A stretch of DNA of 64,000 nt, taken from the NCBI GenBank assembly GCA_024684395.1, contig JAIKWY010000073.1, positions 1-64,000 on the forward strand, in the 5' to 3' direction. This stretch comes from Oscillospiraceae bacterium. Lineage in GTDB: Bacteria; Bacillota; Clostridia; Oscillospirales; Ruminococcaceae. A model generated the notes under the pieces. It was given only the letters and a program-made list of their open reading frames with translations. It was not told the DNA's origin and ran no database searches. The position numbers and the translations under genes are program-made. This document shows, one piece after another, positions 19,212-29,700 of this stretch (position 1 is its first letter; each line of letters starts with the position of its first letter).

Positions 19212-21005
19212 TCAATAGATCAGCTTATACAGCGAAGAATACTCCGCCATGTGGTCTGCCAGTGTGAATCGGGTGGAATATCCGGGGTCGTTGATGGTGA
19301 AATCACTTGCCTTGAAGTTCACGCCGTCGCCCGTGTAGCCGGTGACGATGACGAAATGCATCCCGGAGGAGCCCTTCTTGCAGCCGAGCACAACAGGTCT
19401 TCCGTCACGCAGCAGATCATAGAGATGCTGCATGTTCGCCTGTGTGATGCCGCCGCTGTAGGTCTCCACGGTGTAGCCGAGATCGGTCACAAGGCTCCAG
19501 CTCGAAAGTCCGCCGCCGCCCGAGAATTTCAGCATGTCGCGCATCTCGATGGGCGTGGTCTCCTCGCCCGTGGTATAGGTGTGGAGCATTGCCAGTGAGG
19601 TGACAAGGCATCCTACCTTGCCGATGGTGGAGCCGCCGAGACTTGCGCTGCCCCAGCGTGCGTCCTTCTGCTTGTAGCTGATGACATCGAGCACATCCGG
19701 GACTTCCTCTACTGCGGAAACGCCGTTCTCGTCAAAGGCATAGCGTGTGCCGTCGATGCGGAACTTCACAGAGACCGCCATCGCACCGCTTTCCCGGAAA
19801 TAATAGCTCACACCGTCGATCTCGATCCAGCCGGTCTGTGTACAGCCGTTCTCATCGAGGAAATAGCGGCTGCCGTCGATATCGGTCAGCCCCGTGCAGC
19901 GTTTGCCGTTTTCATCGAAATAGCATGTGCTGCCGTCGATCTCCGTCCAGCCGACCGCCTTGACGCCGTCAGTGTAATAGCAGCCGTCCAGCCAGCCGTT
20001 CACCGCCTTGCCGTTCTCCGCAAAGAGCCGGATCACGCCGTCCGTCTCGACCTCGCCCGTCTGCATCACGCCGTCCGCATCGAAGCAGTACAGCCCGCTT
20101 TCAAGCGTCACCAGACCGGTCAGCATTCTGCCGTTCTCATCGAAATAATACCGCTTGCCGTCGATCGTTGCAAAACTGTCGCAGAGCGTGGATTGCAGCT
20201 CCGGATCGAAATAGCAGCGAGCGCCGTCATATTCAAACCAGCCGGATGTCCGTGCGCCGGTCTCCTCATCGAAATGATACGGGATCCCGCTCATCTCCAC
20301 AGCGCCCTTTACGGCGCCGTCCTCATACGTGATGTAATAGACCTCGCCTTCGATGCTCGTCAGCCCGTAAACGGGTTCGAGCGTCTCGGGATGGATATAG
20401 AAGCGCCGTCCGTCCGCATCCTCGACCCAGCCGCTGATGGGAACACCGCTGTTGTCGCTCACAAGGTGCTTCTCCTCGGAGACATGGACAGCGTTGTCCA
20501 GTTCGCCGGTCTCCGGATCGGCATAATAGGCAGTGCCGTCCATCTCAAACTCGCCCCGCAGCAGAGAACCGTCCTCCGCAAAGGCGTAGAGCTTGTCCTC
20601 GATCTCGAAGAAGCCAGTTACCTTGCCCTGTTCCGGATCCACATAATAGGTCTCGTCAAAGTAGGACACCCAGCCGAATACCGGCTCACCGGTGGAGGGA
20701 TCGTAGTAATAGCGCCTGCCGTCCACGGTCTGCCAGTCGGTCTTGAGGGCGCCGCTGAACCCGAACAGATAGGGAACGCCGCCGATCGTGACTTCGCCGA
20801 CCGCATTGCTGCCGTCTTCGTAGACATAGTACTGTCTGCCGTCCTTGGTGACCCATTCGCCGGACGGCTCTGTTGTTTCGGATACCGTGGCTGCCCCGGT
20901 CTCAGTCATGGTCTCTGTCTCAGCAGCATTTGCAGTCAGTGCGCTGCCGCCCAGGATCATGACCGCTGCCAGAGCAGCCACGGTTATCCCTGCATAATTT
21001 GCCAT
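19212..21005 (-). CDS. Secreted cell-wall-binding repeat protein with C39-like cysteine peptidase domain
   Basis: The 597-residue protein has a signal peptide (ANYAGITVAALAAVMILGG...ANA), then roughly seventeen repeats of the choline-binding/glucan-binding type (for example GWFEYDGARCYFDPE and GWIEIDGVSYYFRESGAM), and a C-terminal papain-like C39_2 domain from about residue 441. The catalytic triad is visible: Cys466 in IGKVGCLVTSLAM, His550 in SGMHFVIVTGY and Asp573 in INDPG. The likely role is proteolysis at the cell surface, held to the wall by the repeats. The start ATG after AAAGGAGG was chosen over one nine codons upstream. It is the last gene of a minus-strand run with FkbM. Confidence 0.85.
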   Translation of the reverse strand: MANYAGITVAALAAVMILGGSALTANAAETETMTETGAATVSETTEPSGEWVTKDGRQYYVYEDGSNAVGEVTIGGVPYLFGFSGALKTDWQTVDGRRYYYDPSTGEPVFGWVSYFDETYYVDPEQGKVTGFFEIEDKLYAFAEDGSLLRGEFEMDGTAYYADPETGELDNAVHVSEEKHLVSDNSGVPISGWVEDADGRRFYIHPETLEPVYGLTSIEGEVYYITYEDGAVKGAVEMSGIPYHFDEETGARTSGWFEYDGARCYFDPELQSTLCDSFATIDGKRYYFDENGRMLTGLVTLESGLYCFDADGVMQTGEVETDGVIRLFAENGKAVNGWLDGCYYTDGVKAVGWTEIDGSTCYFDENGKRCTGLTDIDGSRYFLDENGCTQTGWIEIDGVSYYFRESGAMAVSVKFRIDGTRYAFDENGVSAVEEVPDVLDVISYKQKDARWGSASLGGSTIGKVGCLVTSLAMLHTYTTGEETTPIEMRDMLKFSGGGGLSSWSLVTDLGYTVETYSGGITQANMQHLYDLLRDGRPVVLGCKKGSSGMHFVIVTGYTGDGVNFKASDFTINDPGYSTRFTLADHMAEYSSLYKLIY

Positions 21006-21038
21006 TGGTATCGCCTCCTTTGCAGATGGCAATCGGTG

Positions 21039-22154
21039 TTATGCCCCGGTCTCCGGAATGGCATAGAGATTCGTCTCCCATGCCGGGATATAGAGCCGGT
21101 GGCGGATATAGAGCTTGTAGCGTGGATTGAGCTTGTGAACGAGCAGCGGGAGCTCAAAGAGATCCTCATTGCGGTGATAGATCGCCACAGCGAGCTTCGG
21201 TGCAAAATGCCCGATGGTCTTTGCCGCACCCCAGAGCGCCTCCCGCTCAAAGCCCTCGACATCCATCTTCAGCAGCGTCGCCGGAGCGCCCTTCAGGAGC
21301 GTGTCCACGCTGCGTGCCTCCATCGTGTCACCGGTGGAGGAGAGCACGGACTGACGGCCGGATTTTGAGCTGAACGGCAGCTCCGTGTCGCAGCACCAGG
21401 CTGCACACTGGAACAGGCTGACCTGCATCATCTCGTTCTCCTCGATATATGCCACGAGCTTCTTGAAATTCTTCTTATCCGGCTCCACCGCATGGATGGA
21501 ATTGTATTTGTGATGGGTAAAGCGCAGCAGCTCCCGGATGGTGTCGCCGTTGTAGGCGCCCAGATCCACAAAGCTCTCGTTGCGTGTCGGGCGGAGGATC
21601 TGCTTGTAGATCTCCTCCGGCTCGGACGTGACGGCATCGAGATAGCGGATGTTGCCGCTGATCTTGTAGAGGATGATGTTGAGGTACACTCTGCGGGACT
21701 CGTCATCCGCTAAATTGCGGTAGACCGCATTCAGCTCCGGCAGATGCTCCATGCAGTAGTTGTAGTCAAACAGCCCGCCGCCGATGACCGGCACATCCGG
21801 CACATAGAGCGTGTGCCGCTTGGCAAGCTCCCGGATGTACTCCACCAGAGACGGATACCCCGCCGCAAATGCCAGCACGATGACGAAATCATCGACCATC
21901 TCCTCGACCTCGCTGAGCTTGTGTACCCGGTAGCCCGCAAAGGAATGTCCCCGGACAAACTCATCGCTCGCAAAGATGCCGGCGACCGGGATGCCGTATT
22001 TCGCAAAGACCGACATGATCTTTGCTGCACCGTCGCCCATGCCGTAGATGAAGATCGGGCGCTTTTCGGCTTTCAGGCGCTCCCAGCAGGTGCGCTTTTC
22101 CGTGATCAGGCTCTCCAGCCCTGCCCCCTTCGGGGGATATGCAGTGACGTTCAT
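21039..22154 (-). CDS. FkbM-family SAM-dependent methyltransferase
   Basis: This 371-residue protein has an N-terminal part resembling nucleotide-sugar-type Rossmann proteins (PIFIYGMGDGAAKIMSVF, YGIPVAGIFASDEF) and a C-terminal FkbM methyltransferase domain: FVDLGAYNGDTIRELL (SAM motif I), IHAVEPDKKNFKKL, LLKMDVEGFEREALWGA and PKLAVAIYHRNEDLFELP. Such proteins often methylate glycans or lipids. The start lies 5 nt after the PH-domain gene's stop, and the stop is 33 nt from the peptidase start, so an operon is likely. The acceptor is unknown. Confidence 0.87.
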   Translation of the reverse strand: MNVTAYPPKGAGLESLITEKRTCWERLKAEKRPIFIYGMGDGAAKIMSVFAKYGIPVAGIFASDEFVRGHSFAGYRVHKLSEVEEMVDDFVIVLAFAAGYPSLVEYIRELAKRHTLYVPDVPVIGGGLFDYNYCMEHLPELNAVYRNLADDESRRVYLNIILYKISGNIRYLDAVTSEPEEIYKQILRPTRNESFVDLGAYNGDTIRELLRFTHHKYNSIHAVEPDKKNFKKLVAYIEENEMMQVSLFQCAAWCCDTELPFSSKSGRQSVLSSTGDTMEARSVDTLLKGAPATLLKMDVEGFEREALWGAAKTIGHFAPKLAVAIYHRNEDLFELPLLVHKLNPRYKLYIRHRLYIPAWETNLYAIPETGA

Positions 22155-22159
22155 GCCGC

Positions 22160-22582
22160 TTACTCCTGATGATCCATGTCGGGATCGAAGTCCCCGTGCC
22201 CGTGGATCGGCGCATGACCCATCGCATAGAGGTCTCTGCCTCTTGTGCCGTAGCGGTCACGTTCGAGGTTGATGTGCTTGTCGAGCAGATCCATGACCTC
22301 ATGGGGATTCTTGATGCAGAGGATATCCGCCTCCGGAGAATCCGTGTCCCGGCTGCAAATGTGGATGGTGCCGCAGCCGACCATGCGCTGTCCCATCGGC
22401 ATGATGAGCTTCTTGTCGGTGATCTTGTAGAGGTCGATCTCGTCCTCCTCGAGGTTGAAGACGCCCTTGCGGCGGATGAGCTTGGTCTCTGTTAGATAAT
22501 AGATGGTGAATGACCACGGAAGCCCGAACAGTGTCCGCTTCCGGTCACGCCAGATGTATTTGGGTTCGTTTTTCTTTGCCAT
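22160..22582 (-). CDS. PH-domain (bPH) small protein
   Basis: The 140-residue protein has the bacterial pleckstrin-homology layout: YIWRDRKRTLFGLPWSFT, YYLTETKLIRRKGVF, EDEIDLYKITDKKLI, and GCGTIHICSRDTDSPEA, then an alpha-helix (PHEVMDLLDKHINLER). The tail is His/Asp-rich and probably disordered (GHAPIHGHGDFDPDMDH). No membrane segment is present, unlike many bPH proteins. It is the first gene of the FkbM-peptidase run. The ribosome binding site is weak (GGGGGTC). Confidence 0.75.
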   Translation of the reverse strand: MAKKNEPKYIWRDRKRTLFGLPWSFTIYYLTETKLIRRKGVFNLEEDEIDLYKITDKKLIMPMGQRMVGCGTIHICSRDTDSPEADILCIKNPHEVMDLLDKHINLERDRYGTRGRDLYAMGHAPIHGHGDFDPDMDHQE

Positions 22583-22632
22583 AATAGTTGACCCCCATTC
22601 CGGTTGTTATTGATGAAGGAGAGACTTGCAAA

Positions 22633-22720
22633 GCCTGCCCCCTCCGCCGCCGTTCGGCGGCACCTCCCCCGGAGGGGGAGGGATCGGGGAGGATGCTGCG
22701 CACCCTCAGACCCGCTTTTA
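22633..22720 (-). repeat. GC-rich intergenic repeat, family B, minus orientation
   Basis: Reads CCCCCTCCGCCGCCGTTCGGCGGC then CCTCCCCCGGAGGGGGAGG; it abuts the stop codon of the GH31 gene and may act as its terminator. Confidence 0.75.
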
Positions 22721-25120
22721 TTCACTTATTTTTAACAGCACTTCCGTAACACCATTGCCGACCTTTGCGGCAACGCCGCATTGGGAGGCACCTGCCAGCA
22801 GGGGCTCTCCGCCGCCGTTAAACAGGCGCACCGTGAACGTCTTTTCCGTCGGCGTAGCCGTGACCTTGACAGTATCGCCGGAACGTATAGCTGTGATCGT
22901 GACGATGAGGTTTGCCTCGCTGTCATAGATCTTCGCTTCCGCCGTTTTCCCGTCACCAAGGCTGTAAATGACCGCTTCGGCATCCTGTACATAGTCATAG
23001 ACGCTGTCCTGTACAAAATCACCATAGACAATGATCGAATCCGGTCTTGCCAGCACGGGCATTTCGAGGAAGCTGCACTTCCTGCGGACAAAGCGTCCGC
23101 CCTCAAAGGTCTCCCCGGTGATGATGTCCGTCCATGTCCCCGCCGTGAGATAGACATCCGCCGTGCCCTCGGCATTCATGACCGGTGCACACAGCAGATC
23201 ATCACCAAGCATGTACTGCCTGTCGAGCGTGGGAACAGCCGGATCCTCCGCATAGGAAAGCACCATCGGGCGCATCATCGGGATGCCGGTCTCGTGCGTT
23301 TTCACCGCCTGCGCAAACAGATACGGCATCAGCCTGCCTTTGAGCTTCACGAAGAAGCGCAGCACGGCACATGCATTCTCCGGGTTTGCCGGATCGTCCT
23401 CCTCATACGCCCACGGCACTCTGTAAGACGTGGAGCCGTGCAGACGGGAGTGCGTGGACAGCAGCCCGAAGGCGCACCAGCGCTTGTAGACATCCGCCGT
23501 GGCAGTCTGTTCAAAGCCGCCGATGTCGTGCGAGAAGAAGCCGAAGCCCGAAGCACAGAGCGAAAGCCCGCCCCGGAGCGTCTCCGCCATCGAGGTGAAC
23601 TCCGCCGAGCAGTCGCCGCCCCAGTGTACCGGGAATTTCTGCCCGCCCACGGTGGCGCTCCTGGCGAAGAGCACGGTATGGTCTTTGCCCTTTTCGCCTT
23701 CGAGCGCTTCAAATACGCACTTATTATATAGGTAGGTGTAATAATTGTGCATCATGATCGGGTCGCTGCCGTCATGGTACACGCAGTCGAACGGGATGCG
23801 CTCGCCGAAGTCGGTCTTGATGGCATCCACACCCATCCGGCACAGCGTCCGGATGTGATTCCCGAACCACTGATAGGCTTCCGGGTTCGTGAAATCCACG
23901 ATCGCCATACCCGGCTGCCAGAGGTCGCTCTGGAAGACGGAGCCGTCCTTGTTCCGGATGAAATAGCCCTTCTCTGCGCCCTCGTCAAAGAGCCGGGAAC
24001 GCTGGGAAATATAGGGGTTGATCCAGACGCAGACCCCGAGCTTCCGGTCATGCAGCCGCCGGAGCAGCCCCTCCGGATCCGGGAACGCCGTCTTGTCCCA
24101 CTCGAAATTCGTCCACTCCCAGGCTTTCATCCAGAAGCAGTCGAAATGGAACATCCGCAGCGGAATATCCCGCTGGAACATTCCGTCCACAAACTCGTTG
24201 ACGGTCTCCTCGTTGTAGTCCGTCGTGAAGGAGGTGGAAAGCCACAGCCCGAAGGACTCCGCCGGCGGGAGCGCCGGCTTTCCGGTAAGGTCGGTGTATT
24301 TTACCAGCACCTCTTCGAGATTGGTTCCTGCAAAGAAGTAGTACTCGATCTCCTCCCCGGGGAGCGTCATGCTGACCTTGGAGACAGTATCGGAAGCGAC
24401 TTCATAGCTCACCTTGCCGGGGCTGTTGACGAAAACGCCGTACCCCCGTGAGGACAGATAGAACGGGATGCTCTTGTAGCTCTGCTCGGAGCAGGTGCCG
24501 CCGTCGGCATTCCAGATCTCGACGTTCTGCCCGTTCTTGACAAAGGTCGTGAACTTCTCACCGAAGCCGTAGATCTGCTCGCCCACATCGAGCGAAAGCT
24601 GCTCCCGGATGAATGCATTGTGCGGATCCACCGGATCATTGAAGCACCGGTCATCCCGCTGCAAGTTCCGCCGTGCATCGGCATGGAAGGCGTCCTCCTC
24701 GATGTAGGACGTAGACCGCCACCCGCCACCCGTCAGGCGCTTTCCGTCGTAGGAAAAAGCCACATCCCACTGAAAGCCCTTCATGATGCGGACAGATGTC
24801 TTCCCGGCGGTCAGCGTCACGGACTGTTCGTCCTCGGTGATCTGTGCCTTGTAGCCGGTCGGCTCGTTCAGCTCGAATTTCGGCTGATGCTTCAGCGTGC
24901 CCTTGTGATGGACGATGTGTACCTTGATGACATCCTCCGCCACGGCTGTATACGTGATCTCCAGTGTCACGCCGCCGAGCGTCATGGCACGGTTATAGAT
25001 CGGAGTGGTGGTGGCAAAGACGGAGACAGTGTTCTCCGTGCAGACCACCTCATACGCCTGCGAGGCGTAGTAGACCTGATAGCCCTTTTTCTGTAACCAG
25101 AGGCCGTCGGAAAATTTCAT
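22718..25120 (-). CDS. yicI: GH31 alpha-xylosidase
   Basis: This 800-residue enzyme belongs to the YicI group of GH31 and should release alpha-linked xylose from xyloglucan oligosaccharides such as isoprimeverose. Key residues: nucleophile Asp437 in DAIKTDFGERIP, acid/base Asp503 in PVHWGGDC, and the xylosidase-type pocket HFDCFWMKAWEWTNFEWD, close to E. coli YicI. The N-terminal beta-sandwich, TIM barrel and C-terminal beta domains are complete. No signal peptide is present, so it works in the cytosol on imported oligosaccharides. The start follows ACGGAGGT. No transporter gene is next to it. Another GH31 specificity (alpha-glucosidase) is less likely given the pocket residues. Confidence 0.93.
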   Translation of the reverse strand: MKFSDGLWLQKKGYQVYYASQAYEVVCTENTVSVFATTTPIYNRAMTLGGVTLEITYTAVAEDVIKVHIVHHKGTLKHQPKFELNEPTGYKAQITEDEQSVTLTAGKTSVRIMKGFQWDVAFSYDGKRLTGGGWRSTSYIEEDAFHADARRNLQRDDRCFNDPVDPHNAFIREQLSLDVGEQIYGFGEKFTTFVKNGQNVEIWNADGGTCSEQSYKSIPFYLSSRGYGVFVNSPGKVSYEVASDTVSKVSMTLPGEEIEYYFFAGTNLEEVLVKYTDLTGKPALPPAESFGLWLSTSFTTDYNEETVNEFVDGMFQRDIPLRMFHFDCFWMKAWEWTNFEWDKTAFPDPEGLLRRLHDRKLGVCVWINPYISQRSRLFDEGAEKGYFIRNKDGSVFQSDLWQPGMAIVDFTNPEAYQWFGNHIRTLCRMGVDAIKTDFGERIPFDCVYHDGSDPIMMHNYYTYLYNKCVFEALEGEKGKDHTVLFARSATVGGQKFPVHWGGDCSAEFTSMAETLRGGLSLCASGFGFFSHDIGGFEQTATADVYKRWCAFGLLSTHSRLHGSTSYRVPWAYEEDDPANPENACAVLRFFVKLKGRLMPYLFAQAVKTHETGIPMMRPMVLSYAEDPAVPTLDRQYMLGDDLLCAPVMNAEGTADVYLTAGTWTDIITGETFEGGRFVRRKCSFLEMPVLARPDSIIVYGDFVQDSVYDYVQDAEAVIYSLGDGKTAEAKIYDSEANLIVTITAIRSGDTVKVTATPTEKTFTVRLFNGGGEPLLAGASQCGVAAKVGNGVTEVLLKISE

Positions 25121-25244
25121 GAGAGTACCTCCGTTATAGGATCTTTGACCGCATGGAGCAGTCAGGATATACTAATATTGTAACACATTTGTAATCATTT
25201 GTCAATCAGATTTTTTCTTTTTTAAAGCAATGGACATACGACCG

Positions 25245-25770
25245 CCGACAAAGAGAGCGTGCATTTCTGAGTGCTAATAAAGCGCAATGCTGCGCTTTTG
25301 GGCGGGTCTAAGGGGGCGCCAGCCCCCTCTTTGTCCTCCCCCAACGGGGGAGGTGCCGTCGAACGGCGGCGGAGGGGGCGGCTTGCAGGCAACTTGCCCC
25401 AGAATCAGAAACACTCTCGTCCTCCGACAAAGAGCTTATATAACGCAATGCTGTGCTTTTTGGCGGGTCTAAGGGGGCGCCAGCCCCCTCTTTGTCCTCC
25501 CCCAACAGGGGAGGTGCCGCCGAACGGCGGCGGAGGGGACGGCTTGCAGGCAGCTTGCCCCAGGATCAGAAACGTTCCCGTCCTCCGACAAAGAGCTTAT
25601 ATAACGCAATGCTGCGCTTTTCAGTGGGTCTAAGGGGGCGCCAGCCCCCTCTTTGTCCTCCCCAACGGGGGAGGTCCGCCGAACGGCGGCGGAGGGGGCA
25701 GTTTGCAGGCAGCCTGCCCCAGGATCAGAAACGTTCCCGTTCGTGCCGCTCCTCCGACAAAAATCCCCTT
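25245..25770 (+). repeat. Tandem array of three 161-bp units (family B)
   Basis: The marker GGGTCTAAGGGGGCGCCAG starts at 25304, 25465 and 25626, an exact 161-bp period. Each unit has the AAGGGGGCGCCAGCCCCCT hairpin, CCTCCCC(C)AACGGGGGAGG, GCCGAACGGCGGC, GCAGGCA.CTTGCCCCAG, then CCTCCGACAAAGAGC. Open frames cross the array in several frames but none has a ribosome binding site or constant product, so I treat it as non-coding. It fills the gap between the GH31 gene and pth. Confidence 0.9.
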
Positions 25771-25797
25771 GCATTTTGCGCAGAAATGTGATATAAT
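25769..25797 (+). promoter_or_regulatory. pth promoter
   Basis: TTGCAT (25769-25774), 17 nt ending in TGA, TATAAT (25792-25797). It starts right at the end of the 161-bp array, giving a leader of about 100 nt. Confidence 0.8.
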
Positions 25798-25903
25798 AAG
25801 GTATATCGTAAGAGTCGCAGAAGAAAGGCGGTACACGGTCGTGTACCGTCCGGTGTTGTTATGTCCGGAAAAGTGCCGGATAGATGCAGAAAGGGGAAGA
25901 AAC

Positions 25904-26530
25904 ATGGGAATCATGGACATTTTCGCACAGCTCGAAAAGGAGAGCGCCGCCAGGCACGGCAAGCCGGAATGGCTCATCGTCGGCCTCGGCAATCCGGGTA
26001 TGCAGTATGAGAACACCCGCCACAATGCGGGCTTTCTGGCGATCGACACCCTCGCTGCCGAGGAGAATGTGAAGATCGACCGCCTCCGCTTCAAGGGCTA
26101 TACCGGGGACGTGACCCTCGGCGAACAGCGCTGCCTGCTGCTCAAGCCCCAGACCTACATGAACAACAGCGGCGAAGCCGTTGTGCAGGCGCTCCAGTTC
26201 TACAAGCTCGACACATCGCATCTCATCGTGATGTTCGATGACATCTCCCTCGCCCCCGGCAAGCTCCGCATCCGCCGCAAGGGCTCCGCAGGCGGTCACA
26301 ACGGCATCAAGAGCATCATCGAGCTGACCGGCTCGGATGATTTCGCCCGCATCAAGCTCGGCGTCGGCGCCAAGCCCCGCAAGGAGATGGATCTTGCCGA
26401 CTGGGTGCTGAGCAAGTTCCGCCCCGAGGAAAAGGAGCCCATGCAGGAAGCCTGCAAGAACGCCGCCGCCTGTCTCCGCCTGATGGTCGAAGGCAAGACG
26501 ACCGAGGCAATGAACCAGTACAATTCCTGA
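25904..26530 (+). CDS. pth: Peptidyl-tRNA hydrolase
   Basis: This 208-residue enzyme recycles tRNA by cleaving prematurely released peptidyl-tRNA. The family core is clear: LIVGLGNPGMQYENTRHNAGF with the catalytic His40, LLLKPQTYMNNSGEAV, MFDDISLAPGKLRIRRKGS and GGHNGIKSII. It has about 20 residues before the core (GIMDIFAQLEKESAARHGK), longer than in E. coli; a second ATG three codons in is also possible. The pth-mfd gene order is common in Firmicutes. A GGGGAAG site precedes the start. Confidence 0.96.
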   Translation: MGIMDIFAQLEKESAARHGKPEWLIVGLGNPGMQYENTRHNAGFLAIDTLAAEENVKIDRLRFKGYTGDVTLGEQRCLLLKPQTYMNNSGEAVVQALQFYKLDTSHLIVMFDDISLAPGKLRIRRKGSAGGHNGIKSIIELTGSDDFARIKLGVGAKPRKEMDLADWVLSKFRPEEKEPMQEACKNAAACLRLMVEGKTTEAMNQYNS

Positions 26531-26555
26531 CCGCTCCGATATGGAAATCAATCTG

Positions 26556-26655
26556 AAAAGCGGGTTAAGGGGGCGCAGCCCCCTTAAAACCCTTCCTCCC
26601 CCTTGGGGGAGGTGCCGCCGAATGGCGGCGGAGGGGGGCAGCTTTGCGCTGCTCA
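26556..26655 (+). repeat. GC-rich intergenic repeat, family B
   Basis: GTTAAGGGGGCGCAGCCCCCTTAAAAC, then CCTCCCCCTTGGGGGAGG, then GCCGCCGAATGGCGGCGG. The first hairpin with its trailing A/T run may end pth transcription. The rest of the 220-nt gap before mfd shows nothing else. Confidence 0.8.
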
Positions 26656-26751
26656 TGCGCATTTCTGAAACCTAAGATCATTTTTCATACTGCTTGTGTA
26701 CGAGATCTTATCTATCACATGAGAGCATACCTATTATAAAGGGGGAGCACT

Positions 26752-29700
26752 ATGCAATTCTTTTCCCAGACCTTTGCCGAGCTGCCGGACTACCGCCGCA
26801 TCACGGATGCGATCGAGACAGGGAACACCCCGCTGTGCGTCACCGGTCTGTCTCTTGTCCACAAGGCACAGCTTGCGCTGACGCTTTCCGGGCGTGATGT
26901 CCCGCCGCTGCTGCTCGTCACCGGCACCGAAGCCGAAGCCATCCGCCTTGTCTCCGACATCAATGCGATGGCAGGCGATACCGTCGCTCTGCACTTTCCG
27001 TCGAAGGAGCTGACCTTCATCTCCGCCGAGAGCAAGTCCACCGAGTATGAGCACGAGCGCATCCGGGTGCTGTCCGCATTGCAGCGGGGCGAGATCCGCA
27101 TCGCCGCCGCTTCCGTGGAAGCCGTGATGCAGCCGACGATCCCGCCCGAGAAGCTGCGGACATCCTTCCTCACCATCGACCAGAACAGCACCGTTGACCT
27201 GAAGGAGCTCACGTCACAGCTCGTGAAGGCAGGCTATGTCCGTGCCGAGAATGTCGAGGGCAAGGGGCAGTTCGCCGTGCGCGGCGCCATTGTGGACATC
27301 TTCCCCGTACAGGAGACAGCCCCCGTCCGCATGGAGCTCTGGGGCGACGAGATCGACACGCTGAGCTATTTCGACCCCGACAACCAGCGCCGTACCGATC
27401 CCGTGGAGCATGTCACCGTCTCGCCCGCCTCCGAGGTGCTCTTTGACCCGGAGGATCTGACGGAGCGCATCGAAGCCTTCTCCAAGAAGCTCCGTGGCAA
27501 GCACGCCGCCGAGATCCGGGAGAAGCTGCACCACGACACCGAGCGCCTTGCCTCCGGACTGTCGCTCATGAATGCGGATAAATACTACACGCTGCTCAAT
27601 GATCCCGTCTACCTGACCGACTACACGGACGGCGGGATCATCCTCTCCGAGCCGGCGGACATCCACCGCCAGAGTCAGGCAGTCACCGCCCAGCTCCGTG
27701 AGGATCTGACCGTCCTGTATGAGGACGGCACCCTCTGCAAGGGGCTCGACGGCGGAATGCTGGACTACAACGCCTTGCAGGCAAAGCTCGAAGACCGCAC
27801 CTGCGTCTATCTCAGCCAGTTCCTGCAGGGCAGCGAGCGCATCCCGTTCAAGCGCATCATCAGCATGGAAGCCCTCCAGAATGCCACCTGGGGCGGCGAG
27901 ATCCGTCAGCTCTTGGAGGACTTGCAGGAATATATCCGTGACCACTACCGCATCGTTCTGGCAGTCGGCAGCGAAAAGACGCTCCCCATCCTTGCCAAGG
28001 ACTTGCAGGAGAGCGGCATCCGCTGTGCCATCGCACAGGAGGATGACCTCTGCCCGCCCGGTGCCGTGCTCATCACGGCAAGGCAGATCAGCGGCGGCTT
28101 CTCCTACCCGGAAAACAAGACCGCCCTCATCGTCCAGACCCGGATGCATTCCTCCCGCAAGCGCAAGCTCAAACACAAGACCGGCGTGGAGCTGCAAAGT
28201 CTCTCCGACCTGCATGAGGGCGACCTGGTGGTACATGCGCTCCACGGCGTGGGACGCTTCCTCGGCATCCATAAGCTCGAAATGGAGGGCATCACCAAGG
28301 ACTATATCACCATCCAGTACGCCGGCACGGAAAAGCTCTATGTCCCCGTCACCCAGCTCGACATGGTGACACGCTACACGGGCGCTGCGGATGAGACGCA
28401 TGTCAAGCTCAACCGTCTGGGCTCGCCCCAGTGGCAGAAGACCTGCTCCAACGTCCGCAGGGCGGTCAAGGATATGGCAGAGCAGCTCATGAAGCTCTAT
28501 GCCAAGCGGGAAAAGAGCCAGGGCTATGCATTCTTCCCCGATGACGAGATCCAGCGGGAATTTGAGGAGCGCTTCCCCTATGCCGAGACGGACGACCAGA
28601 TCCGCAGCATCGACGAGATCAAGGGCGACATGCAGCGCACCCGCCCGATGGATCGCCTGCTGTGCGGGGATGTTGGCTTCGGCAAGACCGAGGTGGCATT
28701 CCGTGCGGCGATGAAATGCGTCCTCTCCGACCGCCAGTGCGCCATCTTAGCGCCGACGACCGTTCTGGCGATGCAGCATTACCGCACGGCGCTCCAGCGC
28801 TTTGACCGGATGCCCGTCCGCATCGAGATGCTCTCCCGCTTCCGCACTGCCAAGGAGCAGAAGAAGATCCTCGAAGACCTCGAAAAGGGCAAGATCGACA
28901 TCATCATCGGCACCCACCGCATCGTCCAGAAGGATGTGAAATTCCATGCGCTCGGCCTCGCCGTCATTGACGAGGAACAGCGCTTCGGCGTGGCGCATAA
29001 GGAGCGCTTCAAGGAGATGTTCGCCGGCATCGACGTGCTGACCCTCTCCGCAACGCCCATCCCCCGCACGCTGAATATGGCGCTCTCCGGCATCCGCGAC
29101 ATGAGCGTCCTTGCCGAACCGCCGCAGGATCGCTATCCGGTGCAGACCTATGTCACCGAGTACCAGGAGGGTATCGTCATGCAGGCGATTGCAAGGGAAC
29201 TGAAACGCGGCGGACAGGTGTACTATATCCATAACCGCATCGACACCATCCAGAACTGTGCCGGCAAATTGCAGGCGCTCTTCCCCGATGCCCATATCAC
29301 CGCCGCACACGGCAGGCTCTCCGAGGAGGAGATGAGCGACATCTGGCAGCAGGTCGTGGACGGCGACATCGACATCCTCGTGTGTACGACCATCATCGAA
29401 ACGGGCGTGGATGTGGCAAATGTCAACACCCTCATCATCGAGGAATCCGACCGGCTCGGACTGTCCCAGCTCTACCAGCTCCGTGGACGTGTCGGACGCT
29501 CCAACAGACGTGCCTATGCCTATTTCCTGTTCAAGCGTGACAAGGTCCTGACCGAGGTCGCCGCCAAGCGCCTGGATGCCATGCGGGAGTTCACGCAGTT
29601 CGGCTCCGGCTTCCGCATTGCGATGCGGGATCTGGAGATCCGTGGTGCCGGCTCCATCCTCGGCGGCAGCCAGCACGGGCATATGGAAACGGTCGGCTAT

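Noticed and set aside
25271-25791. Several overlapping frames in the 161-bp array
   Set aside because: All are made of the repeat units, lack ribosome binding sites and occur in several frames on both strands.
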